A stretch of 64,000 nucleotides of DNA from Lumbricus rubellus (GCA_945859605.1 OX243825.1:1686326-1750325), one strand, 5' to 3'; positions 18,804-29,882 are shown, counted from the first letter of the stretch. A program made the numbers and translations. The notes: generated by a model not told the origin, from the sequence alone.

Positions 18804-20934
18804 TAGGGTGCCCGTTAAAAATAAATGTCTGAATTTCTTTTGTGGTACCATCCTATTTTGTTATCTGTCATGAGAGTAGTTCATGGTAATTTTTTAAGAA
18901 TTTAGGATACATGTTTGAAGCTTGCTCAGCACCTGAGAAATTTTCAAACTTTTGATCCGACTGTATGTTATTCTCGCTTATGTCTTAATTATTTTATCAC
19001 TGAAAGACTTATGATATTTTGTCAAAATAGCACTATAAAATGTCTGCTGACTGACTCTGTTAAGGCAATTTCCTTATCAATTTGGTTAAAAGCATAGTTC
19101 TGACAGATATTTGAAATAATCAATCAATAGTCATTCTTAGTTGTCGGACTCTGATACCGCAGAATATCATCACTGACAAACAGCGTCTTTCTGGCTGCTT
19201 GACTTTCCGGCTTGCAGAATCAGCAGCAGTCACTCATTCTGCTCTTCACTTGTTGTAGTGGAGTTGTTGATGTACAATGTACTATAATAGATCAATTCCG
19301 CAGCTTCCTCTACTCGGTCGTTTACCACTTCCAGGCTGTTGACATATGCCCATTTCTTGTTGTACTGGAAATCTCCAAGGGTGCGCTGCTAGTCTGAACC
19401 GTCTTATCCAAGAAAGTCAGCGTCAACCTACGGGTGTGAAAGAATGACAAGAAACATCCAAGTTGTCAAGCCCCTTTCCAACAACTTGGTTCCATATGGA
19501 TTCTTTGTGTCCTCAAAGTGCTGACCATATATCTGTTGGTGTGACTTCTTACAGCATCAACAAAAACTCGGGCCATTGGCTACTCAGAGTCCTCACTAAG
19601 GTACCAAAATATCTGACGAGTAATTGAACTACAGCACCCAAAATGCCTCGTTTATAGTCTCCCACTGTTGCAGTTGTTGAACTTTTTGGACTTCAGGGTT
19701 ATGTCCAAGCTTTGTGTACAACAGGCAGAAGAAAGGCTCATCCATCTATCAGCGTTGTTTCTATGAAAGCAGTTAGTTTGAACATCCAATTTCATCCATA
19801 TGTTTAAGACATTGCAACGTGACCAATGACCACCCACCAGGGTATGTGCATCGCTCTGGGAGCCATAAATGGCACACCATTTGGTAGCACATCAACCCCC
19901 TAAAGCAGTAGGCTATTGTCAATTCTAAGAGTGCACGGTAATCATTACTCGTCTGCTAACTGGGCATAAGAAACTTGCTTTGTGAAAGCAACATTGTCCT
20001 TAAAGTCGACAACTGTCATAATGACTTCTCTATCAATTCTTGACTGGGTCATCTGTTTCAATCTGATACTGGCTTCTATCAGTTCTATCATGGCCAGTAG
20101 TCATGATAACTTGATAAGGCTTGAATAAACTAAGCTTAGTGTAAGACCCAGATGATGGACCAAAGCAGTGTTTGGACGCATCTCTGATCACAATTTTGTG
20201 AGCATGGTGTTGACTTTCCAGGTACAGCAGATTCTTGCCAAGCGTGATCTATATCACCACAAGCCAAACTTCGACTGCCAGTATTAGAAGCTGTGGGGGT
20301 CGAAAAAATGGCCCTGACCTGACCTTCTATCTCCAACACTTGCTTCATTATAACAATGTTCATTATCACTAGTTTGTTTGAACCCATACCATGCATATGA
20401 AAGTTATGGCACAATGGCACATTGCAAACCTGATCTATGTCTGGTAAGATGTCTGGTACAGGTCAACCCACCCACTGCTTATTAGCCTATATCCAGCAGC
20501 ATTCTGCCGTCCCAGTGCTCACTCAAGGTACATATGTATTAAAAGTGATTTTTGCTGTTTGGGCCGAATGTTCGTCAAACAATAGTCTAGCTTGTCTGCT
20601 TGATTCAGGCTTGATAAGGAATCTATAAATGTCATGTCCAGGGCTTTCTTTTTGCAAGTTGATAGTAAACAGATCAATCAGACCAAAATAAATGACTAAA
20701 TCAGTAAATTGCAAGTATACAACTGAAACAAAATGCAGTACAGCATAAAACTGAAGCAGGCGCAAAAATCGCAAAATCACTTAAACTTTCGAAACGCTGA
20801 GCAAACAGTAAATATTTTCCAAAATTTCTGAAATTATTCACTGTTTATTACCTCAACAGGGGTAACAACTTCAGCGGGTACCACATTAAAAATTATGAAT
20901 TCTAAATTTTTTCATTGGTTCAACGGGCGCCCTA
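18804..20934. mobile_element. 2.1-kb terminal-inverted-repeat element inserted in (TATG)n
   Basis: Ends TAGGGTGCCCGTT (18804-18816) and AACGGGCGCCCTA (20922-20934) are inverted repeats matching at 12 of 13 bases. Flanks read GTATGTAT on both sides, compatible with an 8-bp target duplication but not provable inside a (TATG)n array. The TAGGG start and 8-bp spacing suggest hAT. The interior carries a decayed minus-strand coding region. The tandem duplication begins inside this element at 19463, so copy 2 has only its right part (41015-42486). Confidence 0.7.
19949..20500 (-). pseudogene. Decayed coding region inside the TIR element
   Basis: Minus-strand fragments in shifting frames, in order: EHWDGRMLLDIG (near 20490), TASNTGSRSLACG (about 20257-20294), NLLYLESQHHAHKIVIRD and GPSSGS...LFK (20120-20235), then RIDREVIMTVVDFKDN and SYAQLADE (19949-20098). 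From memory, the HWDGK / TASNTG / CRHH / GPSSGP / LFKRF series occurs in uncharacterised, multi-copy proteins of marine invertebrates and aphids; I could not check this. Several frame changes and stops make it non-functional. A function cannot be assigned. Confidence 0.5.
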
Positions 20935-21053
20935 GTATGTATGTATGTATGTATGTATGTCTGTCTGTCTGTCTGTTTGTTTGTCTGTCTGTCAGCGCCG
21001 ATTGTCTTATATGTCTGCCTAGATGTGCCTGCTTTAAATCTATTATCTGCTCG

Positions 21054-21176
21054 ATAGGCAGATAGACAGACAAAGGGACGAACATATGGACGGATGGACG
21101 GACGGACGGGCAGATACATAGATAGACATACAGGCAGATAGATAGACAGACAGCCATGGACAGCCACAGACACAAT
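21054..21176. repeat. GACA/GATA-rich tract
   Basis: Imperfect GACAGACA/GATAGACA units; a TATG and CTGT run lies just before it (20935-20992). Confidence 0.85.
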
Positions 21177-21291
21177 GACCAAAAGAGTAAAATTATTTCT
21201 TTCAAAGACTGCGCATTAAAAAAGTTTATAATCAAATCATATTTTTCAGTAAAAAGTCCTTTATAATTATATCTTAGCTAAATAAGAAAAG

Positions 21292-21350
21292 AGGCTGTGT
21301 CGCCCGATGCGCTGCCAGCGCGAGGAAGGACTAAGTACTAAGTAAGTAAG
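21292..21350 (+). mobile_element. 59-bp 5'-truncated retroposon end with 13-bp target duplication
   Basis: Flanked by TAAATAAGAAAAG on both sides (21279-21291 and 21351-21363). The insert begins GGCTGTGTCGCCCGATGCGC and ends in a (TAAG)n tail. A long target duplication plus a short 3' simple-repeat tail is the signature of target-primed reverse transcription. The source LINE or SINE is not identified. Confidence 0.72.
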
Positions 21351-21674
21351 TAAATAAGAAAAGTGAAACGTGCGTTGTTCTAAGCAGTCAGGCGGAACAT
21401 CCATTGCAATTGCGTTGCTGTTCTAACTTTGCAGCGGCAATAACAGTCATACAGAACTGCTACAAACAAACAAACAAAACAGAAGCTTCCTCGACATGTA
21501 TTATTAATGGCGAACGCTATTTACAACTAAACAACAATATTATCATTTTATCAAATTAATTAGGAATGCAATGCACAGTGTAATAATTATGGACGAGTCA
21601 ACGGTGACGGTCCCACGCATTCACGTAGAACATAACAACGGATTCACGTCGACGGCTGACACTGGAACAGTAAG

Positions 21675-21850
21675 TTGTTGTTGTTGTCGTTCTGTCGTTG
21701 TCATTCCTGTTGCTCTTGTTGTCGTCGCTGCTGTTTAAATCGTTGTTGTTGCTGTTGCCATTGTTTTGTTGTTGTAGGCCTAGTTGTAGTTGTAGTTGTA
21801 GTTGTTGTTGTCGTTGTCGTTGTTCTTTTGCTGTTGTAGTTGTAGTTGTG

Positions 21851-21904
<54 letters not shown>

Positions 21905-21925
21905 TTTATCAGTGTTGTTGTTATT
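21675..21925. repeat. (TTG)n/(TAG)n/(TTA)n trinucleotide block
   Basis: About 250 bp ending in a pure (TTA)n run near 21851-21902. The poly-Leu, Ile, Tyr and Asn frames over it are artefacts. Confidence 0.93.
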
Positions 21926-22125
21926 ATTGTTGCTGTTGTTGTTATTGGTCTTGGTGTCGCTATCATTCTTGTTCCTTGAGCAAAGAAGGCATGCACTGGC
22001 CAGCAGTAAAACATCCAGGTCAGAGGCACATGTCAGATATTCGATATAAAAAGACAATGGTCATTGTATGGAACGATCTTAGACATTCGCTGGCGGAGAA
22101 TTGCAGAGCGACACGTACACAGGCA

Positions 22126-22318
22126 AAGACACAGAGGCAGAGGCAGTGATAAATAGAGAGCGACCGAGAAAAGAAAGACAGAGAAAAGAAAGAGAGAGAC
22201 AGAGACAGTGACAGAGAGGTTGAAAGAAAGAAACAGAGAAAGAAGCAGTGAGGCAAGGAGACGAAGAGACAGGTCGAGCAGACGGGTATACACAGCAGAA
22301 AGACAAAAGTCGTACGAG

Positions 22319-22366
<48 letters not shown>
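22126..22366. repeat. Purine-rich (GACA)n/(GAGA)n block
   Basis: AG-rich DNA ending in a pure (ACAG)n run at about 22322-22364. Confidence 0.9.
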
Positions 22367-22639
22367 AAACAGAGAGATATGCAGGCAGACAGGTGGGCCA
22401 AAGTGTACTCCATCGTTCTTCCATTGTTATCCATTCCATTGTTATCCACTCCATTGTTGTCGCCTTTCCTTCATCCATATAAAAATTCCAATCTATCTTC
22501 CATCATCAAGATAATCCATCGCTTGTAAACATATAACCATAGAGATCTAACCTCTGTTATGGCAAATGCGCCAAAGCAAAATTCAACAATATTCATACTT
22601 AGCTGACATATTATTAGTCAGTGTCTTCAAGCGTGTATC

Positions 22640-23120
22640 ACCTTTCAGAGACACGCAAGAAGTGCCAAGAACACATACATGGAGTCATAGACACGTTCAA
22701 ACACGCAAACAAACACATGCATACACATAGGCACGCACAAGAACAAGCGCACGGACGCATGCACAATTAAGATCTGGTCCACAAACACACCCACCCATAC
22801 ACTTGCACAAACACACACAAAGGCACATACGACCGCGAACACACATACATCCACACAGTCAAGCACATAAGACATAACACACTTATATAATTTACATCAA
22901 CACAACCAAGCGCATGCAAACACCCACACAAACACATGTAGGCTACAAAAAGATGCACAAACACAGACACACATGCAAACACCCACACAAATAGATGTAG
23001 GCTACAAACACATGCACAAACACAGACACACATGCAAACACCCACACAAACACACACACAAGCATACAGAGACACACACAAACAAACACAGACATACATA
23101 GGCACGCAGAAACCCACGCA
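22640..23120. repeat. CA-rich cryptic microsatellite
   Basis: ACAC/CACA-rich with an imperfect ~57-bp higher-order repeat (CATGCAAACACCCACACAAA recurs near 22913, 22973 and 23032). Confidence 0.85.
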
Positions 23121-23339
23121 AACATTGTGACACATTCGTATCTCAGACGCATAAAAGAAGACGAACGTTAGTTAGTCACGAAAGTCTTGCGTGAAATTTA
23201 GTCCATTGCTCTGTGCATGATATGATATGGGAGGCGTGGATATGGATATGGTGGGGGCATGGACCTCTTTTCTAAAGACCGTCCGCAAAACGGTCTCTCT
23301 TTTAAATATAATTTTATAGGCGCCCCTTAGTCTACCACT

Positions 23340-23655
23340 CCCACACACACGCACACGAACACACACACACCTTCGTGAGATACTTGTTAAGGCGCTATGT
23401 AAATGGACATAGGCTATACGCACATATACACACACATTATAAATTATATACACGCGCACACACACACACACACACATGCACACGCACACACACACACACA
23501 CACGCACGCATCCACGCAAACATGCATGCGCACACGCACACATACACGCATACGCACGCGCGCACATACATGCGCACACGCAAACGTACACACATGTACA
23601 CGCACACCCATACACCCACGCTAACACCCACGCTAACACACACACACACACAAAA
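23340..23655. repeat. (CA)n/(CACG)n microsatellite
   Basis: Alternating purine-pyrimidine CA/CG DNA over about 300 bp. Confidence 0.9.
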
Positions 23656-23994
23656 TAATACGCATTAATCCAACCTTTCCCTTCCTCAATTCACCTGTCC
23701 AGGCTCTCCTAACATTCGTCCAGAATCTTCGTGGACTCACCACGAGTCTTTGTAAACGGTCCGCGAGTCGCTTAGCAACCGTTGCTTAGCAGCGAGCTCC
23801 GATTGAAACATCCTGTACGGCGCTTGCTTGATGGGACGCTGGACGGCGAAGGGGAAGGGTGGGGCAAGGGTGGTCGTGGGCGGTGCAGTTTTAAGCACCG
23901 GTGTTATGTCGATAGCACATTGGTGGTAAGTTTATGTGTGAAATCGCACCATCTGGTGTTAACTCTGCCGTTCATTCTCTTGAGTTGGTAGATG
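23656..23994. other. Complex sequence, no gene seen
   Basis: Non-repetitive stretch with small palindromes such as GACTCACCACGAGTC and TTAGCAACCGTTGCTTAG; no coding evidence. Confidence 0.5.
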
Positions 23995-24054
23995 GGGGGT
24001 GGTGGTGTAGTGGTGGCGTCGGAAACTTGAAGCCGGAGGTTTCCAGGTTCGAAT
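23995..24054 (+). repeat. tRNA-derived SINE head
   Basis: TGGTGTAGTGG (24003-24013) fits a pol III A box and GGTTCGAAT (24046-24054) most of a B box, about 32 bp apart. The stretch resembles the head of the minus-strand SINE at 31024-31236. It runs directly into (GAATA)n and has no acceptor-stem pairing, so it is not a tRNA gene. Confidence 0.55.
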
Positions 24055-24240
24055 GGAATGGTATAGAATAGCAGAGAACAGTATTGAATAGTATAGTATA
24101 GAATAGAATATATTTGATTTGATTGGATTGGAATGGAATAGAATAGAATAGATTGGATTGGAATAGAATGGAATGGAATAGTAGGCCTATAGAATAGAAT
24201 GGAATGGATTGGAAGAGAATGGAATTGTATGGAATAAAAT
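24055..24240. repeat. (GAATA)n/(GGAAT)n pentanucleotide array
   Basis: Imperfect GAATA, GGAAT and GATTG units directly 3' of the SINE head; may have grown from the SINE's 3' tail. Confidence 0.85.
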
Positions 24241-25014
24241 TCTAAACTCGGTCAAGCAGGCAGAAAGTTCATTCACACGAAAAACAGTTCCAATCTTCGA
24301 TAAATCAATACCACATTAGAATCAGTTTATTAGGTCAACTTTAATGGTAAAAACAACTCAACCGCTTTTAACGCAATTCCTTTTTGAAATTGAATTCCAA
24401 TAATATGAGTTAAGCCTATGTAAACGCACTGTTGTTGCCAAGCGATGCCGAAACCGACACGCTATAAACGACTCAGTATTATAGCGGACACTCGCAAGGA
24501 AAGAGTGCGTAGTAATCGATCCAAAATGTCTTATTTGAATTAAATAAATTGACGTCGTTACATAACAGGACGACATAAAAGATGTTTTTATTGCATAACA
24601 TGTCGTAAAAGATGTTTCATAGCTGCGGTCTTCAAGACACGCAATCTTTTTGGAACAATATATTTGTCACGAAAGACAATTTACCACGCGACTGATAACT
24701 ATTTTTGCGTTCCGTACAATGCCGCCCAATATAATTCGCCTCAAATTCAAAACCCTTTTCTTCTTTCGGATTGCAGGTTTCCTCTCAAGTTATAATAGAT
24801 GGCTGAAAGAAGACGAAGCTTTCAAAAGCAGTGAACCGTGTCGCCACCGTGATCGAGCAGGGTTTGCACTTAACGCATGCGCATGGCGATGAATATTAAT
24901 TACGCGGCGGGTCAGCATAACAGGATCGATTCAAAATAGAGGACGCGTTGGTATGTGAACGAGACGATCATTGCCCGAGTTGGTTAATATGGCGATCGAT
25001 TATTAGTCAAAAGA
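24241..25014. other. Unique sequence, no gene seen
   Basis: Short open frames only. Contains CGCATGCGCA near 24875, an NRF-1-like motif, without an associated gene. Confidence 0.5.
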
Positions 25015-25110
25015 TAAATGGATGGATGGTGGATGGATGGATGGATGGACGGGCGGACGGACGGACCGTCACGGACGGATAGATAGATAGACAGATAGAT
25101 GGTAGATTGA
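25015..25110. repeat. (GATG)n/(GACG)n/(GATA)n run
   Basis: Tetranucleotide units drifting from GGAT to GGAC to GATA. Confidence 0.88.
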
Positions 25111-25149
25111 ATTGTTGATTAACTTGATTGACTGATTGAATGACTGACC

Positions 25150-25203
25150 CCCCCCCCCCCCCCTAACCAATCCCCCAGTTATCTTCTCACAATTATCACA
25201 CTG
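25150..25203. mobile_element. Half of a hAT-like MITE, CAGGGTGAGAATTG family
   Basis: CCCCCAGTTATCTTCTCACA...CTG matches the right half of the complete element at 29941-30090. The left half is missing and replaced by a poly-C run. Confidence 0.5.
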
Positions 25204-25288
25204 CACAGGTGGAATTTAGACAAAGATTGCGAGACAGAGAGTCATAACCAGAAAGTGAGAAAGGCATAGGCCTACACAGAGAGAGACA

Positions 25289-25505
25289 TAGGGCTCTTTA
25301 AAGAAATTTTTAGAACTGCACAACTCCTTTTTCTGCCCATCCGCCATTGCAAAATTACTTCCAATCGTAAGGACAATGGCCATTTTTTGCTAGTTTTAAC
25401 TGTACAGAAGTGCTTCTACAACTGCACAAATTCATTTAGAACTGCACAACAGTCCACATTTTGTGTAGGGCTGTAGGCCTATAACTGCACGTTTAAAAAA
25501 CCCAG
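25289..25505. mobile_element. hAT-like MITE, CAGGGCT family
   Basis: Ends TAGGGCTCTTTAAA and TTTAAAAAACCCAG are inverted repeats at 10 of 14 bases. Flanks GAGAGACA (25281-25288) and GAGAGGCA (25506-25513) match at 7 of 8. Shares CTGCACAAATTCATTT with 7347-7539. No coding capacity. Confidence 0.62.
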
Positions 25506-25513
25506 GAGAGGCA

Positions 25514-26133
25514 TAGATGAAGAATGACGGACTGCAGAGACAGACAGAGTCAGAGACAGACAGAGTCAGAGGCAGACAGGAATTATAGTAGGCTATAACT
25601 ACATGTGCATGCCTCTAAGAGTCTAACCGATAACCCTTCAAACAATTTTGAAACAAACTAAACGCATTCTTGTGGAATGCTTCTAGAATATCTTCGAAAT
25701 AACCTATCGCCGGAAACCGGAAATGTGTACAGCTGGGACAAGTTGCACCATCACCAGAAAAGGTCACCTAAAAGTAGTCCCTTTGAAATCACTACGCGTC
25801 TTTCGCATTCTGTTTACTGGACTGAGCGAAAGATGAACGACCTGCACAACGTGATCGCAGTGCAAACGAATTTCTCAAGAAAGCAGCTGCCGTTTGTGCC
25901 AGAGAACAAAAGAAACGACCGCGAATGGTCTCCTATTGTTTTCTGGAGACAAAGCTTCGAATGCGGCGATCAATAGAATGTGCATGCTATGCGTAACCTT
26001 TTCAATTCACAAGACCCACGGTCGTGAAATGTTTAGTATGTCTTGTCCAATCGAACTATTATTGCAAACCCGTAAACAACCACAAGAAGACTAAATCTGC
26101 CTCTGTGCAGTAAGTAGCCTAGTAGGCTACTTC
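25514..26133. other. Unique sequence, no recognised gene
   Basis: A 99-codon open frame at 25677-25976 has ordinary composition but no motif, splice context or homology I recognise. Left uncalled. Confidence 0.45.
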
Positions 26134-26383
26134 CAGCGCTGAAAGTGGTTTGGAAAAGTTGCCGGGTCTGACTTTCGCAGACGAGCACTCCTTTGACCTG
26201 TAAATTCTTCTGACGATGCTCTGTTTAGTTATTTGCCCAAAATTATCATAAATCCTACCATTTTTACTTAGTTTTGGCACCTGGCGATCGTCTTTGCGAC
26301 CCTGCTGAGACCCGGCAACAGCAGGTCTCAAAAATCGATGCCGGGTCGCAGACCCTGATCGACCCGGCTCACTTTCAGCCCTG
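26134..26383. mobile_element. hAT-like MITE, CAGGGCTGAAAGTG family
   Basis: 250 bp. TIR CAGCGCTGAAAGTG (26134-26147) / CACTTTCAGCCCTG (26370-26383), 13 of 14. Perfect 8-bp target duplication GCTACTTC at 26126-26133 and 26384-26391. The interior repeats GCCGGGTC and GACCCGGC phrases near both ends. No transposase. Confidence 0.85.
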
Positions 26384-26443
26384 GCTACTTCACATATTCA
26401 ATGTTATTCAATGTTATTAATATGTATGTACATGTAGGCCTGT

Positions 26444-26626
26444 CATAGGCGTACGAGGTGGGAGTGCAGGGGGGCAATCCCCCCCAAATTCGGGCAAGTT
26501 TTGTGTTTTTTTCGGGCAAAAACCCGAACGACTAAAAAAAAGGTCATCAACTTTTTCACGGATGCATTTTTCGGGCAAAAGTTCAATCTTTGCCCCCCCA
26601 CTGCTGAAATCTCCCGTACGCCTATG
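26444..26626. mobile_element. hAT-like MITE, CATAGGCGT family, copy B
   Basis: 183 bp. Perfect 12-bp TIR CATAGGCGTACG / CGTACGCCTATG and perfect 8-bp target duplication AGGCCTGT (26436-26443, 26627-26634). Same GCCCGAAAAA interior as copy A, in opposite orientation and shorter. Confidence 0.92.
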
Positions 26627-26635
26627 AGGCCTGTG

Positions 26636-26865
26636 TATGTACATATGTATGCACGTATGTATGTATGTATGTATGTATGTATGTATGTATGTATGTATGT
26701 ATGTATGTATGTATGTATGTATGTATGTATGTATGTACGTACGTACGTACGTATGTATGTATGTATGTATGTATGTATGTATGTATCTATGTATCTATGT
26801 ATGCATGTATGTATGTATGCATGTATATATCTATGTGTCTACATGTATCTATGTATGTATGCGAG
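26636..26865. repeat. (TATG)n microsatellite
   Basis: About 230 bp, mostly pure TATG with a short GTAC interruption near 26736-26752; abuts MITE copy B. Confidence 0.95.
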
Positions 26866-27217
26866 CGGTGAAAACAGCGTCAAACAGTGGCATCGTGAAT
26901 TTCCTTGCGCAGGTCTATGCATGCCTTTGATCAAATAATTATTATAATAGCATAGGCTATTAATTATTTGGTGGATTGGATGATTGTTCAAATCTCTATT
27001 GTCTAAAATCTTCTTGTTCGATTTCCTCCAGCTTCCTATTCAGCAATAAGCTACAGCTTACAGCCTCACAATCAGCATGGACTTCAACTGTTACAGAGGT
27101 CGCATCATATAGAATTCATGCAGCAATTATTTTAAAAATTACATTTCAGTGTTGTTTGCGAAGTGCAGATGAGATTCTATGATAGATACCAAGCCAGACA
27201 AATGGTGGGGTCCAAAT

Positions 27218-27440
27218 TCATTCATTCATTCATTCATTATTCAATAAATTAATTTGTATAGCGCCTCTTCAAGGAGACTACTCAGAGGCGCCCCAAACCC
27301 CAGCGTCGTAAAAATAAAGCTGTCCTATAGATGAGAGATAAATGCATGAGCATGAGTTCTAGAAATTGAGCAGAGTGTCAGAGGAAGACCGTTCCAGGCC
27401 GATGGTCTAACTGTTCTAACACCAAGAAGGCTCGGTGTAT
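27218..27440 (-). repeat. SINE-like repeat with hairpin tail
   Basis: Read on the minus strand, it ends in a GCGCCTCT...AGAGGCGC hairpin (27261-27268 with 27284-27291), then CTATACAAATTAATTTATT and a (TGAA)n tail at 27217-27238. The tail is shared with 31024-31236 and 10341-10395. The upstream body (to about 27440) differs from the tRNA-headed copy, so the tail is modular or the head is lost. Confidence 0.6.
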
Positions 27441-28288
27441 ACATACATGTGCGGTATATTACATAACATTAAGCTAAATATTTCAAATTTATAATTGCTG
27501 AATGCATTTATCTGAATATAATTTGCTTTTTCACTTTAACTATCTCTCCCTTATTTAACTAGAAGGCATAATTATGTTTTCAAATATCGTGAGACCTTCT
27601 GGTATAGCATTTACCTCCTAAGTTCTTTTCTCTGTGATAGTGAAGAAAATTGTAGAAATTCTTGTAGAAGAAAATTTTAAAGCAATGCTATCCATGCTCT
27701 ATGATGATAAAAATCACTAAGCATGAACCCAACACTGCAGACTTCTCTGTTTTGTACTTCTCCTCTCTTCTCCTCTCTTCTCCATTGCGCACTCTTTCTC
27801 TCTTATACAGACTTCACGTCATGACAAAATGACACAGGTTTGTGCATGATGCATACATGACATTGCATGACATTGCATGACATTGTGCTGACGATTGTAA
27901 AAATGACGCTTTACAACACATAGGTACAATCGTGTCAAACGGTAAAACCATATTGTTTAGGTTCGTGTTTGTCAGCAGAACAATAGTATTGCATTTCCGG
28001 AACTCTTTGTCCTGCACGTGCACTGCTTTCAAATAAATGTAGTTTCCGGCATACGACATCAACACAATACATCTCTTATTTATGAACAATTTTTGCATGC
28101 TGCGGAATGCCATGCTATAGAGTATAGAGTAGGTGCGTGCCTTCATATAAAGCCTGACAGGGAATTCTGTGCGTAACTGGTTTTATTGATCATTCAGATA
28201 TTGTTAGACTAATTTTATTATAACGATCCTTAAATGAACTTCATTTGCAAGAATTGTCTGGTAAAACTCAATAGCAAATGGATAAGTA
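27441..28288. other. AT-rich sequence, no gene seen
   Basis: Short tandem motifs (TCTCCTCTCT near 27770; GACATTGCAT repeated three times near 27860) but no coding evidence. Confidence 0.5.
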
Positions 28289-28495
28289 ATGGTGGTGGTG
28301 GTGGTGATGGTGGTGGTGGTGATGACGATGATGATGGTGGTGGTGGTGGTGTTGGTGGTGGTGGTGGTGGTGGTGGTGGTGGTGGTGGTGGTGGGGTGGT
28401 GGTGGTGGTAGTGGTGGTGATGGTGGTGATGGTGGTGGTAGTGGTGGTGGTGGTGATGATGATGATGATTATGATGATGACGATGATAATGATGA
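28289..28495. repeat. (GGT)n/(GAT)n trinucleotide array
   Basis: About 200 bp of GGT with GAT interruptions, G-rich on the plus strand. The poly-Gly/Val and poly-Thr/Pro frames are artefacts. Confidence 0.95.
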
Positions 28496-29138
28496 TCATT
28501 AAAATTACTTTTATTCTGTTTTTGCCGCCACCTGAATATGTCAGGTCTTTTAAATGCAAAATTGCCTTTTGCCGTTTTATTGTAACAGTAACGTGTTCAG
28601 AAGAAAAATGATTGAAATGAGAATTAATTAATAAGTTAAAAATAGAAATAAATTTCAGATGGTTCGGTGCAGTATTTAATATAATTTACGCTGACGTAGC
28701 ACTCTTATAAAACGACCAGGAATTTAATTGTGAGACAAGATGGCGCCGACTCACTTATCAGACAAAATGACGTCGCACAGAAACATTGGTCTATAGGCCT
28801 ACTCGATTCATACATCATGGATTGATTTTTTAACAACAATAATCTACAACATACGAATCGTCCCGCAAAGCTCTACACACAGACGAACGTCAAACCCCTG
28901 GACTTGTTTATCAACGTTGTATACAGTAAAAAAAATCCTGTTCACTTTCACTTCTGTGCTTTTGTTAAGTTTATCGAATTTCCTCGGCTGAATATAGGCC
29001 TATTCACTTCTACATGGTCTCCTCTTTCCATATTATATATCTTCCTCGATTCCTTCCAAGTATATTTTGACGGACTAACCCGGGACTTGACTGCACTGCG
29101 GATATCGACCGAGTCTCTGAACAGTGTAGGCTAACATT

Positions 29139-29412
29139 CATAGGCGTAGGGTACATTTCCGGAGGGGGGGGGGCAAAAGTTTCACTTTTGCCCGAAAAAT
29201 CTGAAGACTTTTTTTCCGTCCGCCCGAAAATTCCCGTTACTTTTCCGCCCGAAAAATCTGACGACCTTTTTTTTTTTAGTCTAAATTCCGAAATTTCTTA
29301 ATTTCTTTATACATTTTTTTACTTTTCCCGGACTGCTTGCCCGAAAAACCACACTTGCCCGAATTTTGGGGGGGCATTTGCCCCCTCTGGACCCCCGTCT
29401 CCTACGCCTATG
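29139..29412. mobile_element. hAT-like MITE, CATAGGCGT family, copy C
   Basis: 274 bp. Perfect 12-bp TIR CATAGGCGTAGG / CCTACGCCTATG and perfect 8-bp target duplication CTAACATT (29131-29138, 29413-29420). G-run, GCCCGAAAAA phrases and a GGGGGGGCATTTGCCCCC palindrome near the right end, as in copy A. Confidence 0.93.
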
Positions 29413-29850
29413 CTAACATTCAGACTATAGATCTATATGAACCACTCCACTCTGTTTTCTGTATAGAATCTCATAACTGTCAACGTTTAGCCGTGTAACT
29501 TATACCATGGCGTGTTAGCTCTTCTGTATCCCCTTGAATCGTCGCGATATAAAACTTCCTAAATAATAATAACAGTATATCTGCTTACGTTGGCTCTCGA
29601 ACAGCGCTCAGGATTTGTGATTCAAATTACAACTGTATTAATGCGCATTTCTTTTGCAATTTCACATGTGCTTTGTTGATCTACCAGTGCAGCACATGAA
29701 AGTCTATACTTGTTTACTTTATCGATCTCTATTATACAATGTAGACTTGTGAACGGTACTTTTATGGCTTGAAGTTGGCAGTTTTGCAGGAGGGGGGGGC
29801 ACAAAAGGCGAAACTATCAAGTGAAGCCTTTTAAAGTAGACAATATCTGA

Positions 29851-29877
<27 letters not shown>
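29851..29877. repeat. (TA)n microsatellite
   Basis: Pure TA run. Confidence 0.93.

Positions 29878-29882
<5 letters not shown>

Noticed and set aside
22640..23655. Cys/Val- and His/Thr-rich open frames resembling Cys-rich or His-rich proteins
   Set aside because: They are translations of CA/TG microsatellites in several frames and both strands.
24003..24054. Functional tRNA gene from A and B boxes
   Set aside because: No matching acceptor stem, an imperfect B box, and direct run-on into (GAATA)n fit a SINE head better.
25677..26094. Two overlapping plus-strand frames of 99 and 66 codons
   Set aside because: Unremarkable composition, mutually exclusive frames and no recognisable domain; not enough to call a gene.
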